DNA from: Sanguibacter keddieii DSM 10542
GTDB lineage: Bacteria; Actinomycetota; Actinomycetes; Actinomycetales; Cellulomonadaceae
Length of the DNA stretch: 64,000 bases
Assembly (NCBI RefSeq): GCF_000024925.1
Contig: NC_013521.1
Coordinates: forward strand, 1,550,001-1,614,000
Direction: 5' to 3'
The translations under genes were made by a program, and so were the position numbers. Positions 1 to 8,031 of the stretch are shown in pieces. Position 1 is the stretch's first letter. Each line of letters begins with the position of its first letter. The notes beneath the pieces were generated by a model. That model was not told the DNA's origin and ran no database searches. It saw only the letters and a program-made list of their open reading frames with translations.

Positions 1-2
1 CG

Positions 3-452
3 GTGCCGGACCCGCTGGTCGGAGCCTCCGACCAGCTGGTCTCCTGGGTGAGGTCGTTCTCCCTGCTCGCCAGCCCCGACGACCAGGTGTGGTTCCTCTC
101 GGCGGACAGCTATGCCGGTGGGGTCAGCGACGAGGCGTTCCCGTGGGACGCGTTCCGGCACGAGAGCCTGGCGGCTGCTCCCGGCGAGGCTGAGCGCTCC
201 GCCGTCGACGCCTTCTGGTCCTCCCACATCCCGATCCTGCTGTCGGTGCGCGACGGGTACGAGTACCTGGCCGTCGCACCGGACGGCAGGGTCGTCCGTG
301 GAGGAGAGCCGGAGTACGAGGAGGTGACGGTCGTCGCCGCCGGTCTCGACGCACTGCTCCGGTGCGTCGCCACCGGGACCAGCACAGGAGACCTCCTCAC
401 CGACGCCCTGCTCGGTACGGTGGGCGCCGCCCGGCCGGACGACGACCGTTAG
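3..452 (+). CDS. SMI1/KNR4-like (SUKH) small protein, 5' end possibly outside window
   Basis: The reading frame opens at the window edge with a GTG and ends in TAG, giving 149 residues; the true start may lie upstream. The C-terminal half resembles the SUKH (SMI1/KNR4) fold: strands 'IPILLSVRDGYEYLAV', a 'GRVVRGG' turn and a closing helix 'GLDALLRCV'. Bacterial SUKH proteins are small cytosolic proteins, many of them immunity proteins for polymorphic toxins, but no toxin is visible here, so no role can be assigned. It converges on the lipoprotein gene with a 38-nt gap. The family call rests on pattern only. Confidence 0.5.
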   Translation: MPDPLVGASDQLVSWVRSFSLLASPDDQVWFLSADSYAGGVSDEAFPWDAFRHESLAAAPGEAERSAVDAFWSSHIPILLSVRDGYEYLAVAPDGRVVRGGEPEYEEVTVVAAGLDALLRCVATGTSTGDLLTDALLGTVGAARPDDDR

Positions 453-490
453 CCCCCACGGGGAGCCGCGGTCTGGGGTCAGCGGCCGGT

Positions 491-1192
491 TCAGCTCTCG
501 TCTGTGCTGACGTCCACCACGAGGCGTGTGGGCTCGGTGAGCGTGAACACGCGGAACGGGGCCTGGGCGTCCAGCCCGACGAAGGTGCTGCTCCAGCCCT
601 CGAAGATGCCTGTGGCGAACACGTCCTGGACTACCTCGGCCTGGCTGGCGTCGTAGTGGCCTTCTGCCATCTGGCTCAGGTCGAGCTCGCCCTCGGTCAG
701 GGGGAGGCTCACCCCGCTCACGCTGACCCGGACGATGGCGTCTCCGGCGAGGTCGACCTCACCGACCACCTCGTCAGAGACGACCTCCTCGACGTACTCC
801 GCGCGCCAGCCGGGAGTGCCGGTGCCCTCGAAGTCGATCACCACCCGGTCGAAACCGTCGTGGTGTGCCACCCGGGCGCCGGTGGAGAACAGGGGGCCCT
901 CGTCGCCGGGCGACACGGGGTGCTCAGGACTCTCCTGCGCCTCCGTGCTGAACTCGGCACCTGCGGGCTCCTCTGCCTCGTCCGCCGGTGCGTCCTCCGG
1001 CTCCTCGGCGGTCGGCAACGGTTCGGGCTCTTCCGTCGCGGCGGGCGTCGTCTCCGTCGGCTGCGGTGCCGTGGTGGTCGGTGCCGTATCGGTCGGCTGC
1101 GTCGCCGTCGGCTCAGGGTCGGTCCCGGAGGAGCTGCACGCCCCGAGGGCGAGAGCTGCAGCGACGACGGCGGGCAGAACGGTCCTGCGCAT
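491..1192 (-). CDS. AMIN-like domain lipoprotein
   Basis: A 233-residue secreted lipoprotein. Residues 1-19 form a lipoprotein signal peptide (MRR start, hydrophobic core, lipobox 'LGAC' with Cys19). A Thr/Pro/Glu-rich linker follows (about 20-95). A C-terminal domain of about 135 residues contains 'HHDGFDRVVIDFEG' and 'GWRAEYVEEV', typical of the AMIN-like domain of actinobacterial lipoproteins. It should be anchored on the outer face of the membrane with the domain in the cell-wall zone; AMIN-type domains are thought to bind envelope polymers. The ATG at 1192 is preceded by an AAAGGT-type ribosome site. It is a single gene, apparently not in an operon. Confidence 0.72.
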   Translation of the reverse strand: MRRTVLPAVVAAALALGACSSSGTDPEPTATQPTDTAPTTTAPQPTETTPAATEEPEPLPTAEEPEDAPADEAEEPAGAEFSTEAQESPEHPVSPGDEGPLFSTGARVAHHDGFDRVVIDFEGTGTPGWRAEYVEEVVSDEVVGEVDLAGDAIVRVSVSGVSLPLTEGELDLSQMAEGHYDASQAEVVQDVFATGIFEGWSSTFVGLDAQAPFRVFTLTEPTRLVVDVSTDES

Positions 1193-1269
1193 GTGAGGTG
1201 ACCTTTCAGAGCGGAGTGCTCGAACCTATCCACACGCGCCCGGCTCCGCACCCTCAGCGCACCAGCGGC

Positions 1270-1764
1270 TTACCGGACCATGCGGGCGTCGGTGATCGAC
1301 GGGGCCTGCGGGTCGACCTGCTCGGTGCCGTCGAAGACGAAGCCGTTGCGTGCGTAGAACGCGGTAGCCCGAGGGTTCTGCTTCGCCACCCAGAGCATCG
1401 CCGGACCGGCCCCGATCGCCTGGTCGAGCAGTGCCTGGGCTGCGCCACTCCCGTGGTGCGACTCCGCGAGGTAGATCGCGTAGAGCTGACGCTGTCGCGG
1501 GAGCGCTTCGTCTCCGTCGCCGATACCCGGTCCAGCCCAGGCGAAGCCGACGAGCGTCCCGTCAGCCTCGGCGACCCGCACGGTGACGTCGTCGCGGGGG
1601 TGGGACAGGACGTGCTCCCACATCCGGTGACGACCCTCGACGTACTCCGTCGAGAAGTAGTCGTGCGGCAAGAGGTGGGTGTACGCCTCGCGCCAGGTGC
1701 TGACGTGGAGCTCGGCGAGGTGGGGTGCGTCCTGAGCCGTCGGCTCGCGGATGGTGAAGTCCAT
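1270..1764 (-). CDS. GNAT-family N-acetyltransferase
   Basis: A 164-residue cytosolic acetyltransferase of the GNAT superfamily; the substrate is unknown. It starts 'MDFTIREPTAQDAPHLAELHVSTWREAY', the usual first strand and helix. The acetyl-CoA loop is at 'YLAESHHGSGAAQALLD', and a late 'NPRATAFYARNGF' matches GNAT motif B. The frame stays open for 39 more codons upstream, but those residues do not look like the family, so the ATG at 1764 is preferred. A CATGAT hexamer lies 6 nt before this ATG and there is no Shine-Dalgarno, suggesting a leaderless message. Confidence 0.8.
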   Translation of the reverse strand: MDFTIREPTAQDAPHLAELHVSTWREAYTHLLPHDYFSTEYVEGRHRMWEHVLSHPRDDVTVRVAEADGTLVGFAWAGPGIGDGDEALPRQRQLYAIYLAESHHGSGAAQALLDQAIGAGPAMLWVAKQNPRATAFYARNGFVFDGTEQVDPQAPSITDARMVR

Positions 1765-1835
1765 CCGGTCATCATGACAGGGCGAGCGCCCCTGCTGGCC
1801 CGTGCCCTCGACCACCGGCTCATGCAGACGACGAC

Positions 1836-1877
1836 GAGCCTGGACCAGCGCACACGTCGGTGCGTCGGTCCAGGCTC
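1836..1877 (-). terminator. Stem-loop terminator after glutamine synthetase
   Basis: The arms GAGCCTGGACC (1836-1846) and GGTCCAGGCTC (1867-1877) are perfectly complementary, and a smaller CGCAC/GTGCG stem sits inside the loop. The structure lies 59 nt beyond the minus-strand stop of the glutamine synthetase gene and before the acetyltransferase gene. There is no clear U-tract, which is common for actinobacterial terminators. Confidence 0.6.
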
Positions 1878-1935
1878 GCATCTCTCGGTCCGGTCTCCGG
1901 GCGGGCGTCGTCAGCCTGCTCGGGGGACTGGTGCC

Positions 1936-4110
1936 CTACTTGATGAAGAGCATCTCGCGGTACTTCGGCAGCGGCCAGACGGCGTCGTCGACCTGGGCCT
2001 CGAGGGCGTCCGCGTAGCCGCGAGCGGTCTCCATGAGGCCCCTGATCGAGGTCGCCGAGTGCTCCATGTGCGCCTTGGTGTCGGCGAAGTCGTGCGACTC
2101 CAGCGCGGACTCCAGCTGGGTCGCGGTCGACAGCAGCAGGTTCGCGTTCTCGGCGATGATCTTGACCTGGGCCGTGTCGAAGGAGATCCCGACCTCGTTG
2201 GCCGCGGCGTACGTGGTGGCGAGGTCAGCGGCGTACTTGAGGGCGGCCGGGTAGATGACGGTCCGCGCCATGTCGACGACCAGACGGGCCTCGACCGCGA
2301 TCGAGTTGATGTACTGCTCGGAGTACACCTCGTACCGGGCGTTGAGCTCGACGGCCGACAGCACGCCCGTCCGCTCGAACAGGTCAATGACGTCCGGCTC
2401 GGTGTAGACAGGGAGAGCCTCGGCGCTGGTCGGCAGGTTGCGCAGACCGCGCTCCGCCACAGCAGCCTCGTGCCACTCGGAGGAGTAGCCGTCGCCGCCG
2501 AAGACGGCGTCGCCGTGCAGCTCCATGAGCTCCTTGACGACGACCGCGACGGCCTCGGGGCGCGTCAGGCCCTTCTCGAGCTGCGTCTCGAGCTGGTCGG
2601 CGACCCAGGTGAGGGAGTCGGCCAGCATCGTGTTGAGCGCCGTGAGGGGACCGGAGATCGACTGCGAGGAGCCGACCGCGCGGAACTCGAACCGGTTGCC
2701 GGTGAAGGCGAACGGGGAGGTGCGGTTGCGGTCGCCCGGGTCGCGCTGGAAGTTGAGGATCTGCGACAGGCCGAGGTCCATCACGCCACCGTCGGAGGAG
2801 ACCGAGATCTTCCCGGCCTTGATGTCGTTGTAGACGCCCTCGAGCTGGTCGCCGAGGTACACCGACAGGATCGCCGGCGGGGCCTCGTTCGCACCGAGAC
2901 GGTGGTCGTTGGACGCCGACGCGATGACGGCGCGCAGCAGCGGGCCGTACTTGTGCACGCCGCGGATGACCGCACCGCAGAAGAGCAGGAAGTTGAGGTT
3001 GTGCTCGGGCGAGGTCCCCGGGTCGAGCAGGTTGCCCTGGGTGGCGTTGCCCACCGACCAGTTGACGTGCTTGCCCGAGCCGTTGAGGCCGGCGAAGGGC
3101 TTCTCGTGCAGCAGGCACAGGAACCCGTGCTCCGCAGCGGTCGCCTTCATCACGGTCATGAGCAGCTGCTGGTGGTCCGCGGCGACGTTCGCGGCCTCGT
3201 GGTACGGCGCGATCTCGAACTGGCCGGGGGCCACCTCGTTGTGGTGGGTCTTGGCGGGGATGCCCAGGCGGTAGAGCTTCTCCTCGAAGGCCTGCATGAA
3301 GACCTGCACGCGCTCGGGGATCGCCCCGAAGTAGTGGTCGTCGAACTCCTGGCCCTTGGCGGGCGGGGCGCCGAAGAGCGTCCGGCCGGAGAGCAGCAGG
3401 TCCGGGCGAGCGGCCGCGAAGTGCTGGTCGACGAGGAAGTACTCCTGCTCGGGGCCACAGCTGGCGTTGAGCGGGGCGATGTCCGTCTCGCCCATGAGGG
3501 TGAGGACGCGGCGCGCGGAGACGTCCATGGCGGAGATCGAGCGCAGCAGCGGGATCTTCTTGTCGAGGGACTCGCCGGTCCACGACATGAAGACCGACGG
3601 GATCATGAGCGTCGCGCCGTTGGCGGTCCACATGATGTACGCGGGGCTGGTGGGGTCCCAGGCGGTGTACCCGCGGGCGGCGTTCGTCATGCGCAGCGAG
3701 CCGTTGGGGAACGAGGAGCCGTCGGGCTCGCCCTTGATGAGCAGGCTGCCGGTGAACTCGGTGATCGCCTGACCGTCCGAGTTGGTGACGATGAACCCGT
3801 CGTGCTTCTCGGCCGTGATGTTGGTGAGCGGGTAGAACACGTGCGAGAAGAACTTCGCACCCTTGCTCATCGCCCAGGTCTTCATCGCGGCGGCGACGAT
3901 GTCGGCCGTGGCCGGGTCGAGCGGCTCTCCGGTCGTGACGGTCTTCTTGACCGCCTTGAAGGCGGTCTTGGAGAGCGCCTCCTCCATCTTCGTGAGGTTG
4001 AAGACGTCGGTCGCCCACGTCTCGCTCAGCGGACGGGTCTCAGCCGTCTGCACGGCGGGGCGGGTGAGCACCTCGGTGATCGCCTGGCTTCGGACGTGGT
4101 TGGCAGTCAT
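1936..4110 (-). CDS. glnN: Glutamine synthetase type III
   Basis: Catalyses ATP-dependent glutamate + ammonia to glutamine. At about 724 residues it has the length of the GSIII class, against about 450-470 for GSI. The GSIII-specific N-terminal region (to about residue 230) is followed by the catalytic domain with '[10 protein letters not shown]', '[17 protein letters not shown]', the ATP-site stretch '[14 protein letters not shown]' and '[19 protein letters not shown]', then the GSIII C-terminal helical extension. Three in-frame ATGs exist (4134, 4125, 4110). The one at 4110 has GGAGAG at good spacing and gives the usual N-terminus, so it is chosen; 4134 is an alternative. Direct repeats of GTGTTACGGG upstream may mediate nitrogen control. 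A strong stem-loop follows the gene. Confidence 0.93.
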   Translation of the reverse strand: MTANHVRSQAITEVLTRPAVQTAETRPLSETWATDVFNLTKMEEALSKTAFKAVKKTVTTGEPLDPATADIVAAAMKTWAMSKGAKFFSHVFYPLTNITAEKHDGFIVTNSDGQAITEFTGSLLIKGEPDGSSFPNGSLRMTNAARGYTAWDPTSPAYIMWTANGATLMIPSVFMSWTGESLDKKIPLLRSISAMDVSARRVLTLMGETDIAPLNASCGPEQEYFLVDQHFAAARPDLLLSGRTLFGAPPAKGQEFDDHYFGAIPERVQVFMQAFEEKLYRLGIPAKTHHNEVAPGQFEIAPYHEAANVAADHQQLLMTVMKATAAEHGFLCLLHEKPFAGLNGSGKHVNWSVGNATQGNLLDPGTSPEHNLNFLLFCGAVIRGVHKYGPLLRAVIASASNDHRLGANEAPPAILSVYLGDQLEGVYNDIKAGKISVSSDGGVMDLGLSQILNFQRDPGDRNRTSPFAFTGNRFEFRAVGSSQSISGPLTALNTMLADSLTWVADQLETQLEKGLTRPEAVAVVVKELMELHGDAVFGGDGYSSEWHEAAVAERGLRNLPTSAEALPVYTEPDVIDLFERTGVLSAVELNARYEVYSEQYINSIAVEARLVVDMARTVIYPAALKYAADLATTYAAANEVGISFDTAQVKIIAENANLLLSTATQLESALESHDFADTKAHMEHSATSIRGLMETARGYADALEAQVDDAVWPLPKYREMLFIK

Positions 4111-4145
4111 GATCCCGCTCTCCATCGTAGACATTCGCTCCGGGC

Positions 4146-4190
4146 ACCGTAGGGCCCTCGTGTTACGGGGAAGGGCTCCTGTGTTACGGG
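4146..4190 (-). promoter_or_regulatory. Promoter region and 21-bp-spaced direct repeats upstream of glutamine synthetase
   Basis: Two exact copies of GTGTTACGGG (4160-4169 and 4181-4190) are spaced 21 bp apart, two helical turns. On the minus strand they precede a -10-like TACGGT (4151-4146), about 36 nt before the ATG at 4110. No good -35 is present, which fits an activator-dependent promoter. The GTTAC cores resemble GlnR half-sites, but the spacing and the second half-sites do not fit the textbook box, so the regulator is uncertain. Confidence 0.45.
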
Positions 4191-4207
4191 CATGTTTCGT
4201 GGAGCGG

Positions 4208-5101
4208 CTACCCGGCCCGGAGGTCGTAGACGTCCTCCGAGGTCGCGGTCGGGTCGAACAGGGAGGTCGACAGGACGCGGCGCCGGGCGGTCTCGTGCAG
4301 CGTCTCGGCGCCCTCGTCTGCGAGGTACCGGGCCAGAGCCAGGACCCCCAGGTGAGAGAGCGTCGAGTCGGTCAGACCCGGGTCGTCGGCCGGGTCGCCG
4401 TCCGGCGAGGAGTAGACCAGCTCGCGCCGTGCAGGCAGAGTCCCGGACGTCACCCGCACCGTCGGACCGGCGGACGACCTGACGGCATCCGTCAGCTTCT
4501 CGAGGGTGCTCGCCCGCACCGGAGACAGCGCACGGTGAGCGAGGCGCAGCCGCGCCGCAGCGCCCTGCGTCGACACGGTCCACGACTCATCGACCAGCTC
4601 GACGCCCTCGGACTGGAGAGCGTCCACCAGAGTCCGGTCGAGGTGAGGGAGGTCGACCGCCATCGCCGTGAAGGTCTCCTCGAGGTCGTCGGTGCTCGAG
4701 GAGACCTCGAACGGCACCTCCGCGGCGACCCAGTGCGCAGGGCCCGCCTCGCTCACCGCAGCCACGAGACCCGCAGGGTCGCCGGTCGCCACGCGTTCTG
4801 CGAGGTCGAGGTAGAAGTCCTCCATGGCCCTGCGCATCGCGAGCTGTCCGCGGTGATCGTCGAACCGGAACCGCCGGTCGGCGTGGAGGTCGTCGAGCGG
4901 CAGCCGTGCTCGACGCAGGAGATCGAGGGTGATGCCGTCGCGCAGCTGGTCGGCGTCGTACGAGCGGTAGCCGGTGGTCGGGTCGACGGCAGCCGGGACG
5001 AGGATCTCTCGGTCTGCGTACAGGCGGAGCGCCTTGTCCGAGAGGCCGGTCATCGACCGGAACCGTCCCGCGGAGTAGTCGGTGCTGGTGTTGTCTGTCA
5101 T
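4208..5101 (-). CDS. MerR-family transcriptional regulator
   Basis: A 297-residue one-component regulator. Residues about 12-75 form a MerR winged helix-turn-helix ('[19 protein letters not shown]' and '[20 protein letters not shown]'), followed by a dimerisation helix and a ligand domain of about 200 residues that I do not recognise. Regulators with a large effector domain usually bind small organic ligands. A GTG at 5110 is possible, but the ATG at 5101 is preferred: CAGAGT lies 7 nt before it, another leaderless-type arrangement. Its stop is 97 nt upstream of the glutamine synthetase start on the same strand. Confidence 0.82.
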   Translation of the reverse strand: MTDNTSTDYSAGRFRSMTGLSDKALRLYADREILVPAAVDPTTGYRSYDADQLRDGITLDLLRRARLPLDDLHADRRFRFDDHRGQLAMRRAMEDFYLDLAERVATGDPAGLVAAVSEAGPAHWVAAEVPFEVSSSTDDLEETFTAMAVDLPHLDRTLVDALQSEGVELVDESWTVSTQGAAARLRLAHRALSPVRASTLEKLTDAVRSSAGPTVRVTSGTLPARRELVYSSPDGDPADDPGLTDSTLSHLGVLALARYLADEGAETLHETARRRVLSTSLFDPTATSEDVYDLRAG

Positions 5102-5156
5102 GCCGTCCACTCTGGGCCACGCCCCTGGGGCGACCTCAAGCCGCGTCTCGGACGCG

Positions 5157-5564
5157 TCAGTCGCGCACCGCGGCCACGGCCTCGATCTCGACGAGCTGGT
5201 CGTCGTAGCCGAGGACGGTGACGCCCAGCAGCGTGCTCGGGACGTCGTGGTCCCCGAAGGTCTCGCGGACCACGTCCCAGGCCTCCACCAGGTCTGCCTG
5301 GCGGGTCGAGGCGACGAGCACCCGCGTGCTGATGACGTCCTCGACGGTCGCGCCGGCCGCAGCGAGGGCGACGGTCATGTTCTCGAGGCACTTCGCGGCC
5401 TGACCCGCGTAGTCGCCGACAGCAGCCGTCGACCCGTCCGCCTCGAGAGGGCACGAGCCGGCGAGGAAGACGAGGCGGGCGTCGGCGGGCGCGGTGGCCG
5501 CGTAGGCGTACTCGGCGGCATCCGACAGGGCTGCGGAACGGATGAGGGTCACGGCAGACGGCAT
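5157..5564 (-). CDS. RidA-family protein (YjgF/YER057c/UK114)
   Basis: A 135-residue trimer-forming protein of the Rid family, whose archetype hydrolyses reactive enamine/imine intermediates of amino-acid metabolism. Visible features are 'RLVFLAGSCPLEADG', the family's 'GDYAGQAAKCLENMTVALAAAG' helix and 'DVISTRVLVAS' with the conserved Arg. The C-terminal 'LVEIEAVAAVRD' is a typical end. The start at 5564 gives the normal family length and has GAGAG upstream. It lies 55 nt before the MerR gene on the same strand. Divergent from the next gene. The exact Rid subfamily is not assigned. Confidence 0.85.
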   Translation of the reverse strand: MPSAVTLIRSAALSDAAEYAYAATAPADARLVFLAGSCPLEADGSTAAVGDYAGQAAKCLENMTVALAAAGATVEDVISTRVLVASTRQADLVEAWDVVRETFGDHDVPSTLLGVTVLGYDDQLVEIEAVAAVRD

Positions 5565-5676
5565 GGTTCGCTCTCGTCGTACGGGGATGGGGATCGTCCA
5601 TCCTCTCATCGACCCGCTGGTCAGAGCGGATGGACGACTCCGGCCGCACGAAGCAGGTAAGGGTAGCCTCGCTCCG

Positions 5677-6648
5677 ATGACTGCGAAGGAGACCGACGAC
5701 GGGCGCCCCAGGCCACGACGCGTCGGCTGTGCCCTGATCTCGCGCGACCTCGACGAGCCGATGGTCGGTGCCGCCGGCCGCGCGGACGCGTGGGTGCTCG
5801 TCGAGCACCCCGGCCCCTGGCCCTCCGAGGCACCCGAAGGAATCTTTCCGGACGAGGTGGTCGAGCACCTGGGGCAGCCCGGTGTGCGGGTGGTGCTGAT
5901 CCGCCGACCGCGCTCGCGGACCGTCACCCGACCGGTGTGCTTCGTCGCGGCGACGCACCCTGCCGGGCCGTGGGTGCGCCGGTTCGAGATCGACACCTAC
6001 GACGAGCTCCTGGCGGTCGACGTCACCGCCGCCGTCGCCGGAGACCGCCCCACCCAGGGAGAGACGCACGACCTGCCCCTGGCGCTCGTGTGCACGCACG
6101 GTCGTCGCGACGTGTGCTGCGCCGAGCTCGGCCGACCGCTCCTGCCCGGCATGGCGGCCCGGGACGACGTCGACGTGTGGGAGTGCACGCACGTGGGCGG
6201 CGACCGCTTCGCCGCCAACGTCGTGCTGCTCCCGCACGGGCTGCACTACTCCCGCCTCGTCGACGAGACCGCTGCCGCGGTGCTCGACGCCTACGTCGAC
6301 GGCCGTGTCGTCTCCGAGCACCTCCGGGGCCGCTCGGCCTTCAGCCAGCCCGCCCAGGTCGCCGAGCACGCCGTGCGCCAGCTCACCGGCATCACCGAGG
6401 TCGACGGCTTCGAGGTCCTGGACGAGACCGTGAGCGACGACGGCACGAGCGCGCGCGTCGAGATCCGGCACCGCAGCGAGACGTTCGTCGTGAACGCGGA
6501 GCGGACCCCGACCCCCGGGGCGCCGACGACGCACGCCTGCGTCCGGGGCGCCGAACCAGCCGGGTGGAGCTCGTGGCGCGCCGTGACCGTCGTCTCCCCG
6601 GTGACGGACCGCCTCACCGCTGGTCGCGGTGGGATACTGGGGGCATGA
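5677..6648 (+). CDS. Sucrase/ferredoxin-like family protein (thioredoxin-fold [2Fe-2S] protein)
   Basis: A 323-residue protein of the sucrase/ferredoxin-like family. Despite the name, the recognisable part is a thioredoxin-like ferredoxin fold: 'LVCTHGRRDVCCAELGRPLL' supplies Cys ligands and 'WECTHVGGDRFAANVVLLPHGLHYSRL' is the family signature. It is probably cytosolic and redox-active; no substrate is established. The ATG at 5677 has no Shine-Dalgarno; TAGCCT (5664-5669) lies 7 nt before it, suggesting a leaderless transcript. Its TGA overlaps the dusB ATG (ATGA), so the two genes are translationally coupled. Confidence 0.82.
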   Translation: MTAKETDDGRPRPRRVGCALISRDLDEPMVGAAGRADAWVLVEHPGPWPSEAPEGIFPDEVVEHLGQPGVRVVLIRRPRSRTVTRPVCFVAATHPAGPWVRRFEIDTYDELLAVDVTAAVAGDRPTQGETHDLPLALVCTHGRRDVCCAELGRPLLPGMAARDDVDVWECTHVGGDRFAANVVLLPHGLHYSRLVDETAAAVLDAYVDGRVVSEHLRGRSAFSQPAQVAEHAVRQLTGITEVDGFEVLDETVSDDGTSARVEIRHRSETFVVNAERTPTPGAPTTHACVRGAEPAGWSSWRAVTVVSPVTDRLTAGRGGILGA

Positions 6649-7865
6649 CTTCCGCGACCACCCTCGAAGCGACCGGCGCGCCCACGGACGGGACCGGCAC
6701 GTCTGCGCAGGCCACGCCGCTGCTCCCGCCGCTGCGCATCGGTCAGTACACGGTGCCGTCGCCGGTGGTGCTCGCGCCGATGGCCGGCGTCACGAACACC
6801 GCCTTCCGCAAGCTGTGCCGTGAGCACGGCCCCGGCGGTCTGTACGTCGCCGAGATGGTGACGTCGCGCGCCATCGTCGAGCGCAACGAGCAGGCGCTGC
6901 GCATCGTCACCTTCGAGGACGGCGAGTCGCCCCGCTCCGCGCAGGTCTACGGCGTCGACCCGGCCACGGTCGGTGCGGCCGTCGAGATCATCGCGGGTGA
7001 GGGACGGGCCGACCACGTCGACCTCAACTTCGGCTGCCCCGTCCCCAAGGTGACCCGCAAGGGCGGGGGAGCGGTGCTCCCCTGGAAGCGCGAGCTCTTC
7101 ACCCGGATCGTCGACGCGGCCGTCGAGGCCGGTGCACGTCACGACGTCCCGGTGACCATCAAGATGCGCAAGGGCATCGACGACGACCACCTCACGTACC
7201 TCGAGGCCGGGCTCATCGCCGAGCAGGCCGGCGTCGCCGCCGTCGCGCTGCACGCGCGCACCGCCGCCGACTACTACTCCGGCACGGCCGACTGGTCGGC
7301 GATCCGCCAGCTCAAGGAGACGGTGACGAGCATCCCCGTGCTCGGCAACGGCGACATCTGGTCGGCCGAGGACGCCCTCGAGATGGTCCGCCAGACCGGT
7401 TGCGACGGCGTGGTCGTCGGGCGCGGCTGCCAGGGGCGCCCGTGGTTGTTCGCCGACCTCATGGCTGCTTTCAACGGCTCGGACGAGCGGGTCAAGCCCG
7501 GTCTGCACGAGGTCGCCGAGACCATCTACCGGCACGGTGAGCTCATGGCCGAGTTCTTCCAGGACGAGGACAAGGGCACCCGCGACCTCCGCAAGCACAT
7601 GGCCTGGTACCTCAAGGGCTACGCCGTGGGCGGCGACGCACGACGCGCCCTCGCGATGGTGTCGTCCCTCGCCGAGCTGCGCCAGCACCTCGACGCCCTC
7701 GACCACGACGAGCCGTACCCGGGCGAGCGCGCCGAGGGGCAGCGCGGACGCCAGGGCAGCCCCAAGAAGCCGCACGTCCCCGACGGCTGGCTGTCCTCGC
7801 GCGAGCTGAGCGACGAGCACCGCGCCAAGCTCCTCGAGGCCGAGCTGAGCGTCTCCGGCGGCTGA
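6645..7865 (+). CDS. dusB: tRNA-dihydrouridine synthase DusB
   Basis: An FMN- and NADPH-dependent enzyme of 406 residues that reduces uridines in the tRNA D-loop. Signatures are 'VLAPMAGVTNTAFRKLCREHG' near the N-terminus, 'DHVDLNFGCPVPKVTRKGGGAVL' with the catalytic Cys, 'VTIKMRKGIDDDH', 'LHARTAADYYSG' and 'VVVGRGCQGRPWLFADL', all in the order expected of the TIM-barrel FMN enzyme. A helical RNA-binding tail follows; the last 40 residues are charged and poorly conserved. The start overlaps the upstream stop (ATGA). A GATACT hexamer (6633-6638) 6 nt before the ATG may give an additional leaderless transcript. A strong terminator follows. Confidence 0.95.
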   Translation: MTSATTLEATGAPTDGTGTSAQATPLLPPLRIGQYTVPSPVVLAPMAGVTNTAFRKLCREHGPGGLYVAEMVTSRAIVERNEQALRIVTFEDGESPRSAQVYGVDPATVGAAVEIIAGEGRADHVDLNFGCPVPKVTRKGGGAVLPWKRELFTRIVDAAVEAGARHDVPVTIKMRKGIDDDHLTYLEAGLIAEQAGVAAVALHARTAADYYSGTADWSAIRQLKETVTSIPVLGNGDIWSAEDALEMVRQTGCDGVVVGRGCQGRPWLFADLMAAFNGSDERVKPGLHEVAETIYRHGELMAEFFQDEDKGTRDLRKHMAWYLKGYAVGGDARRALAMVSSLAELRQHLDALDHDEPYPGERAEGQRGRQGSPKKPHVPDGWLSSRELSDEHRAKLLEAELSVSGG

Positions 7866-7914
7866 CGCAGGGCTCCGCCCGCACCCGACGTCGCCTCGAG
7901 CGCAGAGGGATCGG

Positions 7915-7955
7915 GCACGGAGAGATCACGCACGGAGAGACCGTGCACAGAGAAG
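7915..7955. repeat. Three imperfect direct repeats of GCACGGAGAGA
   Basis: Three head-to-tail copies starting at about 7915, 7930 and 7944 (GCACGGAGAGA, GCACGGAGAGA, GCACAGAGAAG) with a period of 14-15 bp lie between dusB and the terminator stem. They may be a by-product of slippage; no function can be assigned. Confidence 0.5.
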
Positions 7956-7990
7956 GAGGGCAGTCCCGACCGGGACTGCCCTCCTTCTCT
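7949..7990. terminator. Bidirectional terminator between dusB and the alpha-glucosidase gene
   Basis: A 20-bp perfect inverted repeat: the left arm 7949-7968 begins AGAGAAGGAGGGCAG and the right arm is 7971-7990. It lies between two convergent genes, so it can stop both transcripts. Confidence 0.85.
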
Positions 7991-8031
7991 CGTCGGTGCC
8001 GCGGGCAGTCAGCCCGCGGCACCGTCAGACG

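Noticed and set aside
988-4152. A 1054-codon open frame on the plus strand opposite glutamine synthetase
   Set aside because: It is the antisense shadow of a well-supported gene; high GC makes long stop-free antisense frames, and its composition (Arg, Gly, Val, His) resembles no protein.
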